From the NCBI GenBank assembly GCA_019188255.1, contig JAETXT010000002.1:5394001-5458000 (forward strand): a stretch of 64,000 nt of DNA. The letters run 5' to 3'. Below are positions 45,420 through 57,966 of this stretch, piece by piece (position 1 is the first letter of the stretch; the number at the start of each line of letters is the position of its first letter). The stretch is from Verticillium longisporum. Its lineage: Eukaryota > Ascomycota > Sordariomycetes > Glomerellales > Plectosphaerellaceae. The notes below the pieces were generated by a model that saw only the letters and a program-made list of their open reading frames with translations, had not been told where the DNA came from and searched no databases. The translations under genes were made by a program, and so were the position numbers.

Positions 45420-48009
45420 GCCGGTGTTTTCGTGCTCCAGGGTTGCGAGGAATAAGCAGGGACACAAGTGTCTACCCAAGGTAAGGTACCTTACCTTACG
45501 TGAGTGGCAGTTTCGAAGAATTGAATATCACGTGGGGCGATGTGATCTGTGCGCCATGCCCTGACTGGTCAAGTTCCTGATTCCAGATCTGCGATCCCAC
45601 TATTAGGCCCCCAAGTAGTGAACCTCGCCAACAGCTTCATCATCTTCAAGCTCATTGCCTCATTTACGCGCATTTTTCTTTACGAGCTACACCATAAAGA
45701 TAGTTGGCAGTCTATCAAGGGCGCTTCAGCTGCGCAGGGTCGATACTCGAAGGAAAGGTGGCAATGTCAGCGCGTTCGTCGCCATCGTCTTTTATGTGGG
45801 GGGACCAACTGCTTGCTGCCCGTGATCGTCGGCAAGGTTGCCCTCCGCTCAACTGCATGATCTGACCCATGGCCGAATCTACCATCCAGATCAAATTGCA
45901 TCTTGATGCTGTCGCTATCGGGCTTTCGAATCAGCGACCTGATTACGTTTTGCCACTTTCATGTGCTCCTTAAGCTCAAGAGCGTCTCTGATTCGCCTTG
46001 CAACGAGAAGCGAAAGGCTGAATCATCCTTCAGCCCTTCGAACGCCATCCCTCCAGCTCCGTCTTCCTCTGGATCAGACGGCAGGCTTCAGGTCTGGCTT
46101 GGCGTTCCGGCATGTCGATTGGCGAAGGATGGGCGCCATACTGTTGTTCACTGCGGCGTACATGAGCAAAAGTACATTACATGGGCTCTCGGTGGCTGGC
46201 GCCAATGGCCAACAACGGCATTAATGATCGCTATTACCATGACCTGTACCGGGGATTCGGATCGGGGTTGGTGGCCCTGCCGCTGGCGAAGAGACCGGTC
46301 CAGCGCCACGGCGGGTGCGTGATACCCAGATGATTTAGACTGCACGTCGGTTGTCTGCGACAAAGATGTACCTAGGAACATTGTCGAATCCACCGTTGAT
46401 CCCTGTGCCAGGATGCTCTTTTCGGAGGAGACGCAAGGCACGCAGGCTTTGCTCTCAGTTCCTTGCCCAGAGCTCTCCCGACAATTGGCCTGGTCCATGG
46501 CAAAGCTTGTCGACGTTAGCTCGCCCGAAGTTCCTTCATTGTGGTTGGGTGCTTTACGACCACCATGCCCCATAGCCCGCCCGAGGCTCGCAACTCAGGA
46601 TCAACGACAGCTTCTCCCGACTCCTTGCGTCGCGCGGTCGTTGAGGCCAGAGTATAACGGAACTAAGAGCTAGCCTCGTGGCATTGCCGCCAATTCTTAA
46701 CAAGTCGAATCTCCTTCTCTTCTATCGGGTCCGGATCGTCATCCCAGCAATACGGTTGGTCATGGACAGGCTGGTCCAAATGAGGTACCAATCTGCAGTG
46801 ACCAGTGGACTACCGTCTTCCTGTGGCGTGTCGAGGTACATGCGCTTGATGCGACAGGCAGCACACAGCGCAAAGCACGCACCAGCTTCGACGGCGGTCA
46901 TACATGAGGTACACACCATGCGAGAAGCGTGAAGCCCCCTCTTCCTGCACCCCGGGGCGTCGTATATCAGCCAACAATGGTGTTCGCTGTGGGTCGCATC
47001 CCACACGATTCAACAACGTCTCCATCTTTTGCTCGTTTGTCAAGCCTGTCCATCAATCTGCCTCTCTGCCGCCTTCTCGCATTCGGCCACTTGCAAGCTC
47101 TCCAAGACGAGCCAAATGCGACCTGTCAAGCTGCACGCCCTTGTCGACCAGTACATGGTACTGCGACGCTTGAGCCAAGGGAGCGGACCCCATCCATTCC
47201 TGCTCCTCTCCAACGCCGTGAGAGGTAGCTTGACCGACACTGCTCGCTCGCGCGCTTGTTTGCTTGCACCTGTAGCTCAGGAATTTGGCCTGCTGAACCG
47301 TGCGGGCGCGGTTCGCCTCGCCACCGAACGACGCAACGCAAGGCTTTGAGCTCTCGTGTGCTCTTTACGAGTTTGATGCGGCTGTTCGAGTGGACACCGA
47401 ACCGGGGAGGGGGGGGGTTCCATGACGCCGTCGTCATGCTCGCATATCGCTTGTCTCATCCGGATCTTTGATACTAGCCATGTTAGCTTCAGGGTGCCTC
47501 GGCCGAAGAAAAGAAGTCTTTTTTGAACCGTAAGCGTCGGAGAGAGAAGTGTGCGACTCTCCACACCATCCAATCCTTGTCCTAGCCATTTGCCCCAAAT
47601 GTATGGATGCCGGGAGGAGCGGGAGTAGTCCAGCGGCCGTCTTGGTTCTGGATTGACTGAATGAATGGCCGACTGCCTGTTGCTTGGCAAGGGCCCCAAC
47701 CTTCGTCACGGCTATAATAAGTCTCGTCCACCGTCCCTGCCGCTAACCTGTCTCAAGCACCTTCACTTCATCGACCTCGGCCCATATCGAATCGCTGTTC
47801 CTTCCTCGTACATAGTTGCTCCTCCCTCCTTCGTGTCTTCGAAAACGTGCCGCCTCGGATTCGGGCAGCAACGACGGACAGCTACTTCCGTTGCCGTCTT
47901 ACGACCTTCCGCTGAGCCTCGCTCTACGATCGTCCGCCTCGTCTCGACCTCTCTTTCCGTTTCGGGGCCACAGCCTCTTCATCACTGTCCAACTTCTTCA
48001 ACCCCGATC
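45420..48009. other. Intergenic region between the HPM1-like and monooxygenase genes
   Basis: About 2.6 kb between divergent start codons. Many short frames on both strands, none with a domain or splice structure. A GGTAAGGTACCTTACCTTAC palindrome-rich stretch lies at about 45480-45500. Confidence 0.45.
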
Positions 48010-49988
48010 ATGACACGTCAAACTGTTCCCAACCTCTCCCGTCACACCGACCTCACCGGGAACAGCCACGGCGCCGGTTCTGCCCCCGGATCCGCACCCA
48101 TCCGCAGCGGCCATGTTTCGTACAACGTCCGGGAGGCACCCTTCGGAGCGCCCAAGCATCTCCGCATCGTAACCATCGGCGCCGGAGCCAGCGGCCTCAA
48201 CATGATCCGGACCCTGCGCAACACCCTGCCGCCCTCCTCCTTCGGCAATGTCGTGTACGAGAAGAACGCGGACATCGGGGGCACCTGGTTCGAGAACCGC
48301 TACCCGGGCTGCAAGTGTGACGTGCCGTCTCATAATTATCAGTTCTCCTGGAGGAAGAACCCCGAATGGTCCAGTTTCTTCGCGTCGGCCGGCGAGATTG
48401 AGGCCTATCTATGCAAGCTGTGCGACGATGAGGGCATGCGTACGGCGATCAGGACGTCGCACAAGATCCTGGGAGCCGCCTGGTCCGAACCGAAGGCTGT
48501 CTGGGAGCTGCAAGTTCAGAACTTAACGACGGGGGACACCTTCTCCGATTACGCCAACTTCCTCATCGATGCCTCCGGCATTCTGAAGTAGGTTGGCGGT
48601 CGTACACCTGTGGAGAATGCAACTAACAATACGGCCAGCAAGTGGAAGTGGCCCAGCGTACCGGGTGTCAAAGACTTCAAGGGCACTCTTGTTCACACAG
48701 CAGCATGGCCCGAAAACTTCGACTTCAAGGACAAGACTGTTGCCGTCATCGGCAACGGCGCGTCCGGCGTCCAGGTTCTGCCAGCGATCATGCCTCGTGA
48801 GTGACTATGGCCAACCAGTCTTGGCGCGGCATCTGCTAACGGAACCAGATGTCAAGAAGCTCCACCACCTCATCCGTTCTCCCACTGCCATTCTACCCCC
48901 TAGGATAGCTACTATGAAGATGGGTCGCGCCGCGCCCATCATCAACCAGATTGAGCTTGATGAGCAGGAGAACTTCACTCCCGCCCAGATCGAACGGTTC
49001 AAGTCTGATCCCGCCTTTCTGGAGCAATTCACCCAGGCTCTCGAGATGGACTCGAACATCGAGTTCGTCATTGCTTTGAAGAAAGACAGCACCCAGCAGC
49101 TATGGGCAGCAGGCAAGTTTCGCGAATTCATGACTGCCATGCTTAGGGAAACGAGAAGCTGTGCCAGCAGCTGATTCCAGACTTTCCCCTGGGATGTCGC
49201 CGTATGACTCCTGCTCCAGGCTACCTCGAGTCATTCCATGACCCAAAGGTCTCGCTGGTCACGATGCCGATTAAGCGATTCGTTCCTCAGGGTATCGAGC
49301 TGGAGACGGGCGAGCTGATTGAAGTGGATGCAATCGTATGCGCCACAGGCTTCGACTCTTCGTTCAGACCCCCTTTCTCCTTGGTCGGCAGGCGCGGCAA
49401 CTTGCAAGATATCTGGACCGCGGAGACGCCCAAGTCATACATGTCTCTTGCTGTCGCTGGTCTGCCTAATTACTTCAGTCAGTTAAACCACTCTTGATGT
49501 CTGATTTCGACCCTGCTGACACCCGATACAGAATTCCTCGGACCGTATGCCCCAATTGCCCACGGTGACGTTTTCACCCTGTCGGAACACATTGCAACGT
49601 ACATCGCAAACCTTATCAACAAGGCGCAGTCGGAGAACATTCGCTCCCTGGCACCCTCTCAGGCTGCTGTCGACGACTTTGCTGCTCACGTGGCGGCGTT
49701 CATGCCCCGTACCGCCTTCTCTGGCAGCTGCCGCAGCTGGTACAAGCAGGACGAGGCTGGTACGGCCGCACCAGTCGTGGGTCTGCACCCCGGAAGCCGC
49801 ATGCACTTCCTCTCCATGCTTGCGCGGTTCAGGGAGAGGACTGGGAATTCGCGTACGAAAACGAGGGCAGCGCGGCCAAGGCCAACAGGTTCGCGTATCT
49901 GGGCAACGGCTTTACGATGCAGGAGGCGGCCCTCTTGAAGGCGGCGGCCGCCGCCGCCGCAGCTTCTGCTGCTGCGTCTGGGAATTGA
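48010..49988 (+). CDS. FAD-dependent monooxygenase of Baeyer-Villiger type, with two apparent one-base frameshifts
   Basis: Exons 48010-48587, 48639-48796, 48849-49477 and 49532-49988 (introns 51, 52 and 54 nt). The first Rossmann motif is IVTIGAGASGLNMIRTLR. The family fingerprint FxGxxxHxxxWP appears as FKGTLVHTAAWP, followed by the NADPH-binding VIGNGASGVQVLPAI. These identify a Baeyer-Villiger-type flavin monooxygenase inserting oxygen next to a ketone; the substrate is unknown. Two breaks occur. At 49148-49151 (GAAA) the frame ends before NEKLCQQLIPDFPLGCRRMT. At 49832-49834 (GGG) it ends before EDWEFAYENEGSAAKANRFA. Each is repaired by one extra base in the run, and the protein then ends in an Ala-rich tail at TGA 49986-49988. 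The start at 48010 was preferred over an upstream in-frame ATG because homologous sequence begins nearby. Confidence 0.85.
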
Positions 49989-51071
49989 TGCAAGATGGTG
50001 TGACAGACATCGTGGCGGAGAACTGGAAAGACTGCAGCGCAGAACAATGGCGCTGTGAGGGGGGCGGGAGGATGCCATGTGCTTTTGGGTGGATTCGCTG
50101 GCGTTGCTTCTTCGGTCGGTCCACTTTGTTTAGAAGTATCAGCGCCAGGCGGCATGCGAGTGTAAGCTGCCGCTGCTGTCGCGCTTAATGAAGTTACGGT
50201 CTATCCCTTTGGTGCCCAAATTTGGCCTCAGTACTTCGTATGATCGACAGCCGGGTGGCAGAAAATACATGTCACCAATTGAATTAAATAATATAGTAGG
50301 CGGCACAACTAGATGCCTGTGCGGTACCTGTATACTATTTGCACACTCGCGCTCTCAACCATGTACAGAGCTTGTACCTACTGAGATCCACCCAAAAGCT
50401 CTTCAAGCAGGCGGTGATCAATGTATGTACTGAGGCCAAATTTGGGCACTAAAGGGATGAATGCGCTGTCCGTGCCGTGTATGGCCTCGAGCCCAACGTG
50501 CACCACTTGAGAAACACATGATGACGTGGCTTCCTCGCACATAACGGTGCGCACATGGACAGCCTCGTATAGGGGTGTATGTATTCTCGACCGTGGATGA
50601 ACTGGATCACGGTACTGCAACGGCACGAAATATGAAAAATTTATTTTGATTGAATTCTCTCCATGATTCAAGCCCGGCCAGACTTCGCGCCTGTTCCCAT
50701 CCTGGCCAGTGGACCTCCGAATCATCACCCTGATCAGCCTTCTTCCCCATCCCATTTTCTTTCTCGCAAAGAAAATCCAGCCCACCCAGTGGCAAAACAC
50801 AAGCTCAAGGTTCACATGTCACTGAAGACACAACGAGGTGGAATAAAGACTAGTCAGAAAAAAAAAGAGAGATCATCAATTGACATCTGGTCTGCAGCGC
50901 CAACGGGGGTTATAAAAAAAAGGTATCTGTGTCGAGAAGCGAAGAGACAACATGGGAATTACTCGCGAGGATGATCGAACCCTGGAAGCCCGAGGGGACC
51001 CGAGGGGGGACCTTAAGAGCAGCAAAAAGAAAAGAAAATAAACCATCCATTTGATAAAACTCGCTTTCATC
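49989..51071. other. Convergent intergenic region
   Basis: Between the 3' ends of the monooxygenase and tricalbin genes. A 25-bp stretch, CCCTTTGGTGCCCAAATTTGGC at about 50208-50230, recurs inverted near 50434-50457, so a diverged inverted repeat brackets about 250 bp. No gene seen. Confidence 0.45.
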
Positions 51072-54000
51072 TTACGCGGGGGTACCCTCACGGCTCCTGC
51101 TCTCCCTCTTGCTCAGGAAGCTCCTCCGCATGGTCGATCGCGGGCTGTCCGGCTCCTGCGGCGTCGGGGTAAATGTGCTCTTGACAGTGACGGTGCCGCC
51201 GCCGGCCTTGAGGACCCTCTCGGCACCGCTGCCAGAGTCGTCGACGACATAGGGCACGTCGCCAAGGTCGTCGTCGCTTCGGAACGTCCTGTCGCCCTTG
51301 ACCTCAATCTTGAACTGGGTGTCGGGCGTGCAGGTCCACTTGAAAGACTCATTGAACTGAATTTCGCCGCTCGGCTCCTTGTGCTTCTCCGTCTTACCAA
51401 CCGTCTTATGCTTCGGCGTGAGCTGGTGGATGACGACGTAGACCTCCGACGCGGGAGCGTAACCGGACGTGGAGACGATGCTGAACACAGCCGTGCCAGA
51501 CCCGGGCGACGCTCCGTTTGTGCTATAAATAGATGCCGCACCAGAGCTTCTGTTTCTGCTATGTCCGAGAGTAGCGCCATTGGCAGTACCAGGAGGAGTG
51601 CTGATCGGGGACTCATTGCCATCAGGGACGGGGCCAGAACGCTTCAAGCCGTTCCCGTTCTCTGTAATGGTCGGAGTGTCGTAGGCTGTGGCCGTGTTCC
51701 TGTCTTCGTCGTCCTTCTTGCTTCTTGAGAAGACGTTGCGCACCAAGCCCCCCACACCGGACCCGACAGCTCCGGCTGCTTTGACGGGTGCCCCAGCAAC
51801 GCCGGTGACGATGCGTCCAGGCACAGCAAAGGTTCCAGAGAAAGTGGATGTGCCCTGCCGAGTGCGTGCGACGTACGCGGGGCGGAAAAGCAACCTCAGG
51901 CGCACGACGCCTGACTTGCCATCCAGGAGGAGTTTTGTCTCGCTCGGCTTGAAAGGATCGATGTGCTCAAGATTGATATCAGCAGAGCCGAGGAGATCCG
52001 GCTTGTCAGCAAAGTCGTAGTCCCAGATGACGACTTTGAAGTCGGCGCCTGTACGCGACGGCACGGGGACCTCGAAGAATTCGTTCCATACAGGGTGCAG
52101 AGTCTTCTTCTGCACCTTCGTCTTGTATACCTCCTCTCCGTTGAGCTCGAACTTGCAGTATGGGTCACTTTTGCCGTTGCGGTCGGCCGATGGAAGATCT
52201 TCGGCGTCAAGAACGTCAACGCGCAGGGTACCCATGTTGTTGATACTCTCGCTAGGATCAAGCTTCATCTTGACCGGGATGTACTTCAGGCTGACCTTGA
52301 CGTTGCTGGGACGGCCATCCTTGTCATTCAGCTTCAGCATGGTCGGGTTGTTCTGCAGCATGTTAGTAATGGACGAACCACAACGGCAGCATTCTGGGGG
52401 CAAAAACTCACCAGGCACTGCTTCAGAGTGTCCAGAGTGTTGCCTTGCAACTTGGCAATGGTGCTCTCCTTGTCCTTCTCGTTTCCTTCGACGGCCTGGC
52501 CCTTCTCGCGGACTTTGAGAGTCAGACGTGAAAAATCGATCTCGCGGATGAAGCAGTCACCAATCTCGTCAAACTTGTGCTTCTTGTGCTTGGCAGCGGA
52601 CGAGATGTACGAGGGGAACGCCATGTCATCAACCCACACCTCCAGATGAGTGTTGCTCTCTGGCATCTCGGCTTCCATCAGCTTGAAGATGAGCAGGCCA
52701 GTCTCATATTTGAGCAGCTGCTCAGGAGACAGATGAATTTTTGGCGGTCCTTTTGACTCCTTTGACTTTCTTGTAGAGGTAGGCGTCAACGGAACAAGGG
52801 CTGAGCTGTCGTCTCCTTCCGACGCCTTCTGCGACTTGTTGTCCAATGTGGAGCTGAACTTGCCAGCAGTTGCAGACCGCGCAAGGGGCTCCGTTTCGCC
52901 GGCTTCGGTCTCTGGCTTCGTCTCCTTTGCCTCTTCCTCCTCTTCCTCGGGGTCGGCAACGTTGAGGGTGGGATAGAAGGAGACGTTGTAGATGAGGACA
53001 CCCTTCGCAATGCCCTTGCCATGGAGTTTAAGCCCAGCCTCCTTGATCGTCTTCTGGTCATGAACAAGGTATTCACCGTGCTCGTCTTGGAAGATGTAAT
53101 CGCCTGCCGCAACCTCAATCTGGCCCAGACTACGGTCCTTGCCCATCTTCTCCGAGTCCATGACCTCCATGGTCAGTTTCTCTCGGTTAGAGTGCACCGG
53201 CACGTAGAGAACCTCGTCCCAGTCAGGATCGAGCGTGTTCCTGTGAGTGCCGGTCCGGGCCTTTCCAATCCCTGACAACAGGACACGGACGTAAGGGTCA
53301 GACTTGCCAAGAGTCTCAAAGTTACGCAGGTCGCGGGCGCCCCTAAAGTAGAAACGCATGACGCCGATAGGAGTCACATAGCCGCCTGTACCAGAGAGCA
53401 CGCCAGAAATAGCGACAGGCTTCCACTGTGCCATCATCTTGACACGGCCTGTCGAGGCTCCAGCCAGGTGGAACCACTCCTGGCCCTTCTCCTTGCACTC
53501 CAGAATGTCCTCGAGCTTGATCTGATATTTGCCAATAACCTGATCGCCAGTGATGTCGCGGTCGTCCTTGATAGTAACGCCGAGCTTCGCGTGCTTCTTG
53601 TCGGTAATAAGCATCTCCTTGGACCCGTTGTCCCAAATCGGATTGTTCGTTCGCTTGAGTTTCTTGGTGTTGTGCACGTCGCGGCCGTTCAGGTGGAGGG
53701 TGGCATAGGGGTTCAGGAGACCAACCAGGCTCTTGGTGCCATCGAGGTCCTTGGCCTGCTCGACGGTGAATCGCAGGATACCAGTGTTCGATTCTGGGGA
53801 GGCTCCTCAGAGCCATCCTCCAGCTTGGTCGATTCCAAAACCGGGAAGAAGCGAACGTCAATGGAGACCTGGCCACGGTTCTTGCCGTCAGCAAAGATGT
53901 CGAGTCGCTCGTTCTCGTGCACATTGAGCTCCTCCACTTGGTCCAGAGGGAACGATGCTACACCAAGCTCCTTGTGCTTTCTGAAATCGTTGTAATCGAA

Positions 54001-55665
54001 AACCTGAATGTCCAGAGAGTCGGTGAAGGATGTGATGATAATGTAGTGAGTTTCGTTCCAGCGAGGGTTCGAGGTGTCACTGATGTGCTTTGTACGCGCC
54101 AGCTCTTGCCTCCTGTTGAGGCTGAGAACGGCATACGGATCGATGTCGCCGGCGAAGCGATCAGAGTTCTTCAGTCCTTGAGCACCGTGCAGCGTAACAG
54201 CCAAAACACCGATCGCTTGGTCAACAGGCGTGCCGGCAAGCATCTTCGCAACCTCAATGGGGAAGACGTTGGGTGCGTACATCATCGGTGCCAAGTTTCC
54301 GTGAATCTGCTCCAGGATGAAGGTCTCCAAGCCGGGAATGAAGTTGATATCGAAGCCGAACGTCTCACCGCCAAGAGGCTTGCAGACGTAGTCGATGGTG
54401 GGCCTCTCGAGGAAGCACATCTCGACCTTCTCCACGTGGGGGAAGGGGATCTGCAGCTTGATCTTCAGTCGCATGATGGCCGAGAAGGCCATGTCCTCGA
54501 CAATAACATCGAGACCTTTGCTGATCATGGCCTTGCCGACTCGGATTTCGAGAACGACTTTGGGGTTGATCTTGCTCTTGATCTGCTTCGAGGTCATGTC
54601 GGCAGTATCGTTGGGTGTGAAGCTGAATTTCCAGTCCATCATGACAATGTCATCTTCGGCCTTGGGGTACGTCTTGACGTGCTCCATGCGAGGCGGCTTG
54701 GAGCCGAGTGTAAACGTCTTGAGCTTCAGGCTGTCGAGGAATGCCGGGGTCGCCGAGCTCAGGACCTGATCGACCGAGTTGATGATGGTCTGCGCAAGAA
54801 CCGGCTGGTAAATGGGCCAGAACTTGAGGAGGAACGAGTTGATCCATTCAAGCGACTCGTGGTCGTTGTCGAGTTTCTTCAGCTGCATCTCGCGGTTGAT
54901 GTCGTCGCGGAAGTTGCGACGAACGCGACGAAGCGAAGTGCGGTAGTAGGTCGAACACGCTGCCATGATCATGAAGACCCAGCCGAGACCTCCTCCGAGA
55001 ACTGCAACGAGCCAAGAGGAGATGCAGGCGAAGACGATGATGGCGGCATTGTGGTACCAATCTCCGTAGAATTTGTCGGGGACCTTGCCTTCGAGCCAGG
55101 TCGAGTGGTCCAGGAGACTCTCGGCATCTTGAGCATTGTCGTTGGGCCAACCGAACTGGGGCGCCCATCCTGTGCGCTCGTATGGCTTCTCGGTATCACC
55201 ACCAGGGCCTGCGCCGTCCTCGATGACGTTGCCGTCGGCATCTTTGGTGACTTCGATGATGCCTTCTTTGCTAGGGGGTGGGAGATCAGCAGTCGGCCCG
55301 CTGTCTTCACCAGCTACATCGGTGACGACGGATACGCCGTGGGGTCGTTTGCTGTGGAAGCCCTCGGGGACGGCCTGGCGGAGGACGGTCAGCTCAGAGC
55401 CCGATTTCATCGTAGCGCCTGGGCCACGGACGAGGCCAAGCACGACTCGGGGGGGTCGTCAAGGACAACATACCTCTCGCGCCTGGCGGCGCTTCTCCTC
55501 AGGGCTCGCATCCGGGTCGAAAGTGAAGGCAGTGACGCCGGCCTTTTTCGACTCCTCGAGAATCTTCTTTTGCGCGTCATCGGCGCTGATGGTGCTTTCG
55601 GGGTCCTGGGCGGCCTCGACGGCACCCTGGACCTTGAGCTCGTTCTTCTCGGCGGCCGTGGACAT
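51072..55665 (-). CDS. Tricalbin: ER-plasma membrane tether with SMP and multiple C2 domains, with an apparent one-base frameshift
   Basis: Exon 1 is 55665-55474, exon 2 is 55374-52412 and exon 3 is 52352-51072 (introns 99 and 59 nt), about 1478 residues after repair. The order is a charged N-terminus, a two-segment membrane hairpin (AAIIVFACISSWLVAVLGG then LGWVFMIMAAC), and an SMP lipid-transfer domain (from about SLEWINSFLLKFWPIYQPVL to FILEQIHGNLAPMMYAPNVF). Several C2 domains follow, for example GVLAVTLHGAQGLKNSDRF and LRVDVLDAEDLPSADRNGKS, with Asp residues for calcium. Tricalbins tether cortical ER to the plasma membrane and move lipids. The frame breaks at the CCCC run (plus-strand GGGG 53796-53799) between GSEEPP and ESNTGILRFTVEQAKDLDGT. 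One missing base explains it. The first intron joins RRQARE to AVPEGFHSKRP. Confidence 0.92.
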
Positions 55666-57966
55666 GATGGTGTGGATCTGGCGAGTCAATTGACAAGGTG
55701 TCTAACTTGCTGGCGCGTGACGGCGCATGCGGCGCGGGTTGTCGAGGGGTCAGGCTCGGAGGAGACGGGTCAATTGATGAAGTACAGACTGCTGGCGGGG
55801 CAGAGAGGTCGCGGGGCAAGGGAAGAAGGGAAGGAGCGCGGTCGCGATGGCAGGACGAGAAGAGAAGGGATGGTGGTGTAGAAAGTTTCCCAGCAGAAAT
55901 GGCGATCGACGAGGGTCGGTCGATTGGCGGTGGCTGGACGGGCGGATCGGCTGGGTCAGGTTGGCGATAGTGGGTGAGCCTAGTTGGAAGGGAAGGCGTC
56001 TGCTAGTGTGGTAGTGGAGGTGGTGGTGAGATAGCTAGTAGCTCTACAGAGCAGCCCACAAGGGGGGAAGGATGCTTGGTGCCCCGTTCGTGTCTTGGGA
56101 ACCTGGAACAGCTCAGGAAGGAGAGGAGTAGGAGGGGAAGGAACAAACAGCTAAGGGAAAGAGAGGCTCAGTTCTGGTCAAGGTAGGTAGGTAGGGCAAG
56201 AAGGGAGGGGGGCAGCAAGGCCAGATGAAGGCAAGAAGCAAAAAGGAGGGTTGCGTGGTGCCACACGTAAGGTTAGGGTGAAAGTGAAGGGTTGGGGCCT
56301 GGCTGACGATGGATTGCGTGGTTTCCAGCTTCCACCGGACAGGTTCCAAGTTCCCAAAGTTGGAGCTGAGCTGTGCAGATTGCAGGTTGCAAAGCTGTCT
56401 GGAGCTCCCACTGCTTCCTCGCTGGGGGGGCTGCTGTCTTGGCACGAGAGGACGGATAACGACGTAATGGGTTCAGCTCGACAGGCAAGGAATGGCCGGT
56501 CGTCTTTCCGTCCTGTCCACTTGGCAGCTTTGCGGTTAGCGCAACGTAGGTACCTAGCGGGGAGAGACCCTGGCTCCAAGGCATCTCTCGCGCTAACGCT
56601 GCCACCGAACATGGGGTGGCCGGGCCCACTACGACGGGCAGTGTCTGGTCGGTGGTGGGTACCTACCTGTACCCAGCCAGTCAGTGTAGTCATTGAGGTC
56701 ACTGAAGTCACGCATCCTCCGTCGACTCAGCATCTACTGCCTCAGCTGGTCCTGTCACTCAAGAAGCTTCAGGTGCCCTCGAAGCTTTAGCTGTACCTGC
56801 CTTGCCTACCTACCTACCTACCTACCTAGGTACCTACCTACCTTATTACCTAGGCTTTCTTGGTGAGTAGGAAATGGGTACACCATGCAATTTCCCACCT
56901 CATTTCTGGCCCTCTCCAGCCGTCTGTCTCGACACACAATTAATCCGGCAATCCGTACAACCTCTCTCGGCATTGAGTTCACGTACCACTGTGATCAGTC
57001 GGCTCCCTCCGTATTGTCCTTTTCCCCTCCGCCCGAGGACCATCGAATCACATGTCGCCTGTGGCCCATCCTTGCAGCGCATCGTCCCCTGTTCGAGAAC
57101 CGATCGGGCCAGCCACGACAGCGGCCGAACCTTGACTCTGCTTCTTCGGCCCCTTGTCTGCTCACTGCCCTCGGTGCCCCCAATGGCACCTGCCCTGGAT
57201 TCGCCTTCCATCAATGTCACCCTGTGGCCTGTGGGGTTTCCGCTGACGACGAAACTTGGCAGCACTTTGTCGATCTGGGCCCGAAACCTGCACATCATTC
57301 CGTGAATTCCAACATCATGCCCGGACATCCAGAATCGCTGGCATGCCGTCCGCCACGTCGGCCTCTGCGATGATGTCGACGGCAGGACGTGGATGCAAAC
57401 TTTTTCATGCATTCGCTCCTCGTCAGAACTGGACCGAGACAAGACACGCACGTATCTGTCACTGGCACGATGCACAGCCACCAATTCTCCCTACCATATC
57501 CATGAACTTTCTGCTTACTGCACAGATTCTGTCTCGACGAGGTTTGGCCGAATAGCAGCTCATTGACGCCCGTGTCGCACGAGTCTCACAACGCGTCGCT
57601 GCCCGCCACTTCCCTCCCGGTTTTGCAGCCCAAACAAAGCGAATAGGCACCATGGAGCCCACGCTTATGACAGACATGTCGATCAAACAATCACCATTGT
57701 CACGGACGAGGCAAGCATTTGCCACGAGAATACAGGCTGAATGCAGCATTGGCAATTGCACCTGGCTAACTCATGATTCTGTTGATCAAATCGCGAGGCC
57801 ACTCTGAAGCTGGTCAACCAACTGGGCGCAAACGCGACTTCTCAAGATACCTCCACAAACCCCCTGGCAATGAAACATGAGGGCCGCAAGGGCGTGCCCT
57901 GACAAGAAATGAAGATCCGTCATACTCCCCCATGGGAGCTCAAAACTAATACACCAACTGTTTCTC
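55666..57966. other. Intergenic region upstream of tricalbin
   Basis: About 2.3 kb. It includes a CCTA tetranucleotide array at about 56802-56845. Several overlapping frames of 100-194 codons around 56180-57480 have no domain or consistent splicing and are rejected. The left part should be the tricalbin promoter. Confidence 0.5.
56802..56845 (+). repeat. CCTA tetranucleotide microsatellite
   Basis: Tandem CCTA units interrupted by one CTAGGTAC palindrome, in intergenic DNA. Confidence 0.85.

Noticed and set aside
53917..55881. 654-codon open frame on the plus strand
   Set aside because: It is antisense to tricalbin; the open frame follows from GC-rich third positions, and its protein has no domain.
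56178..57484. Several overlapping frames of 118-194 codons on both strands
   Set aside because: Mutually overlapping, without motifs, in the tricalbin upstream region.
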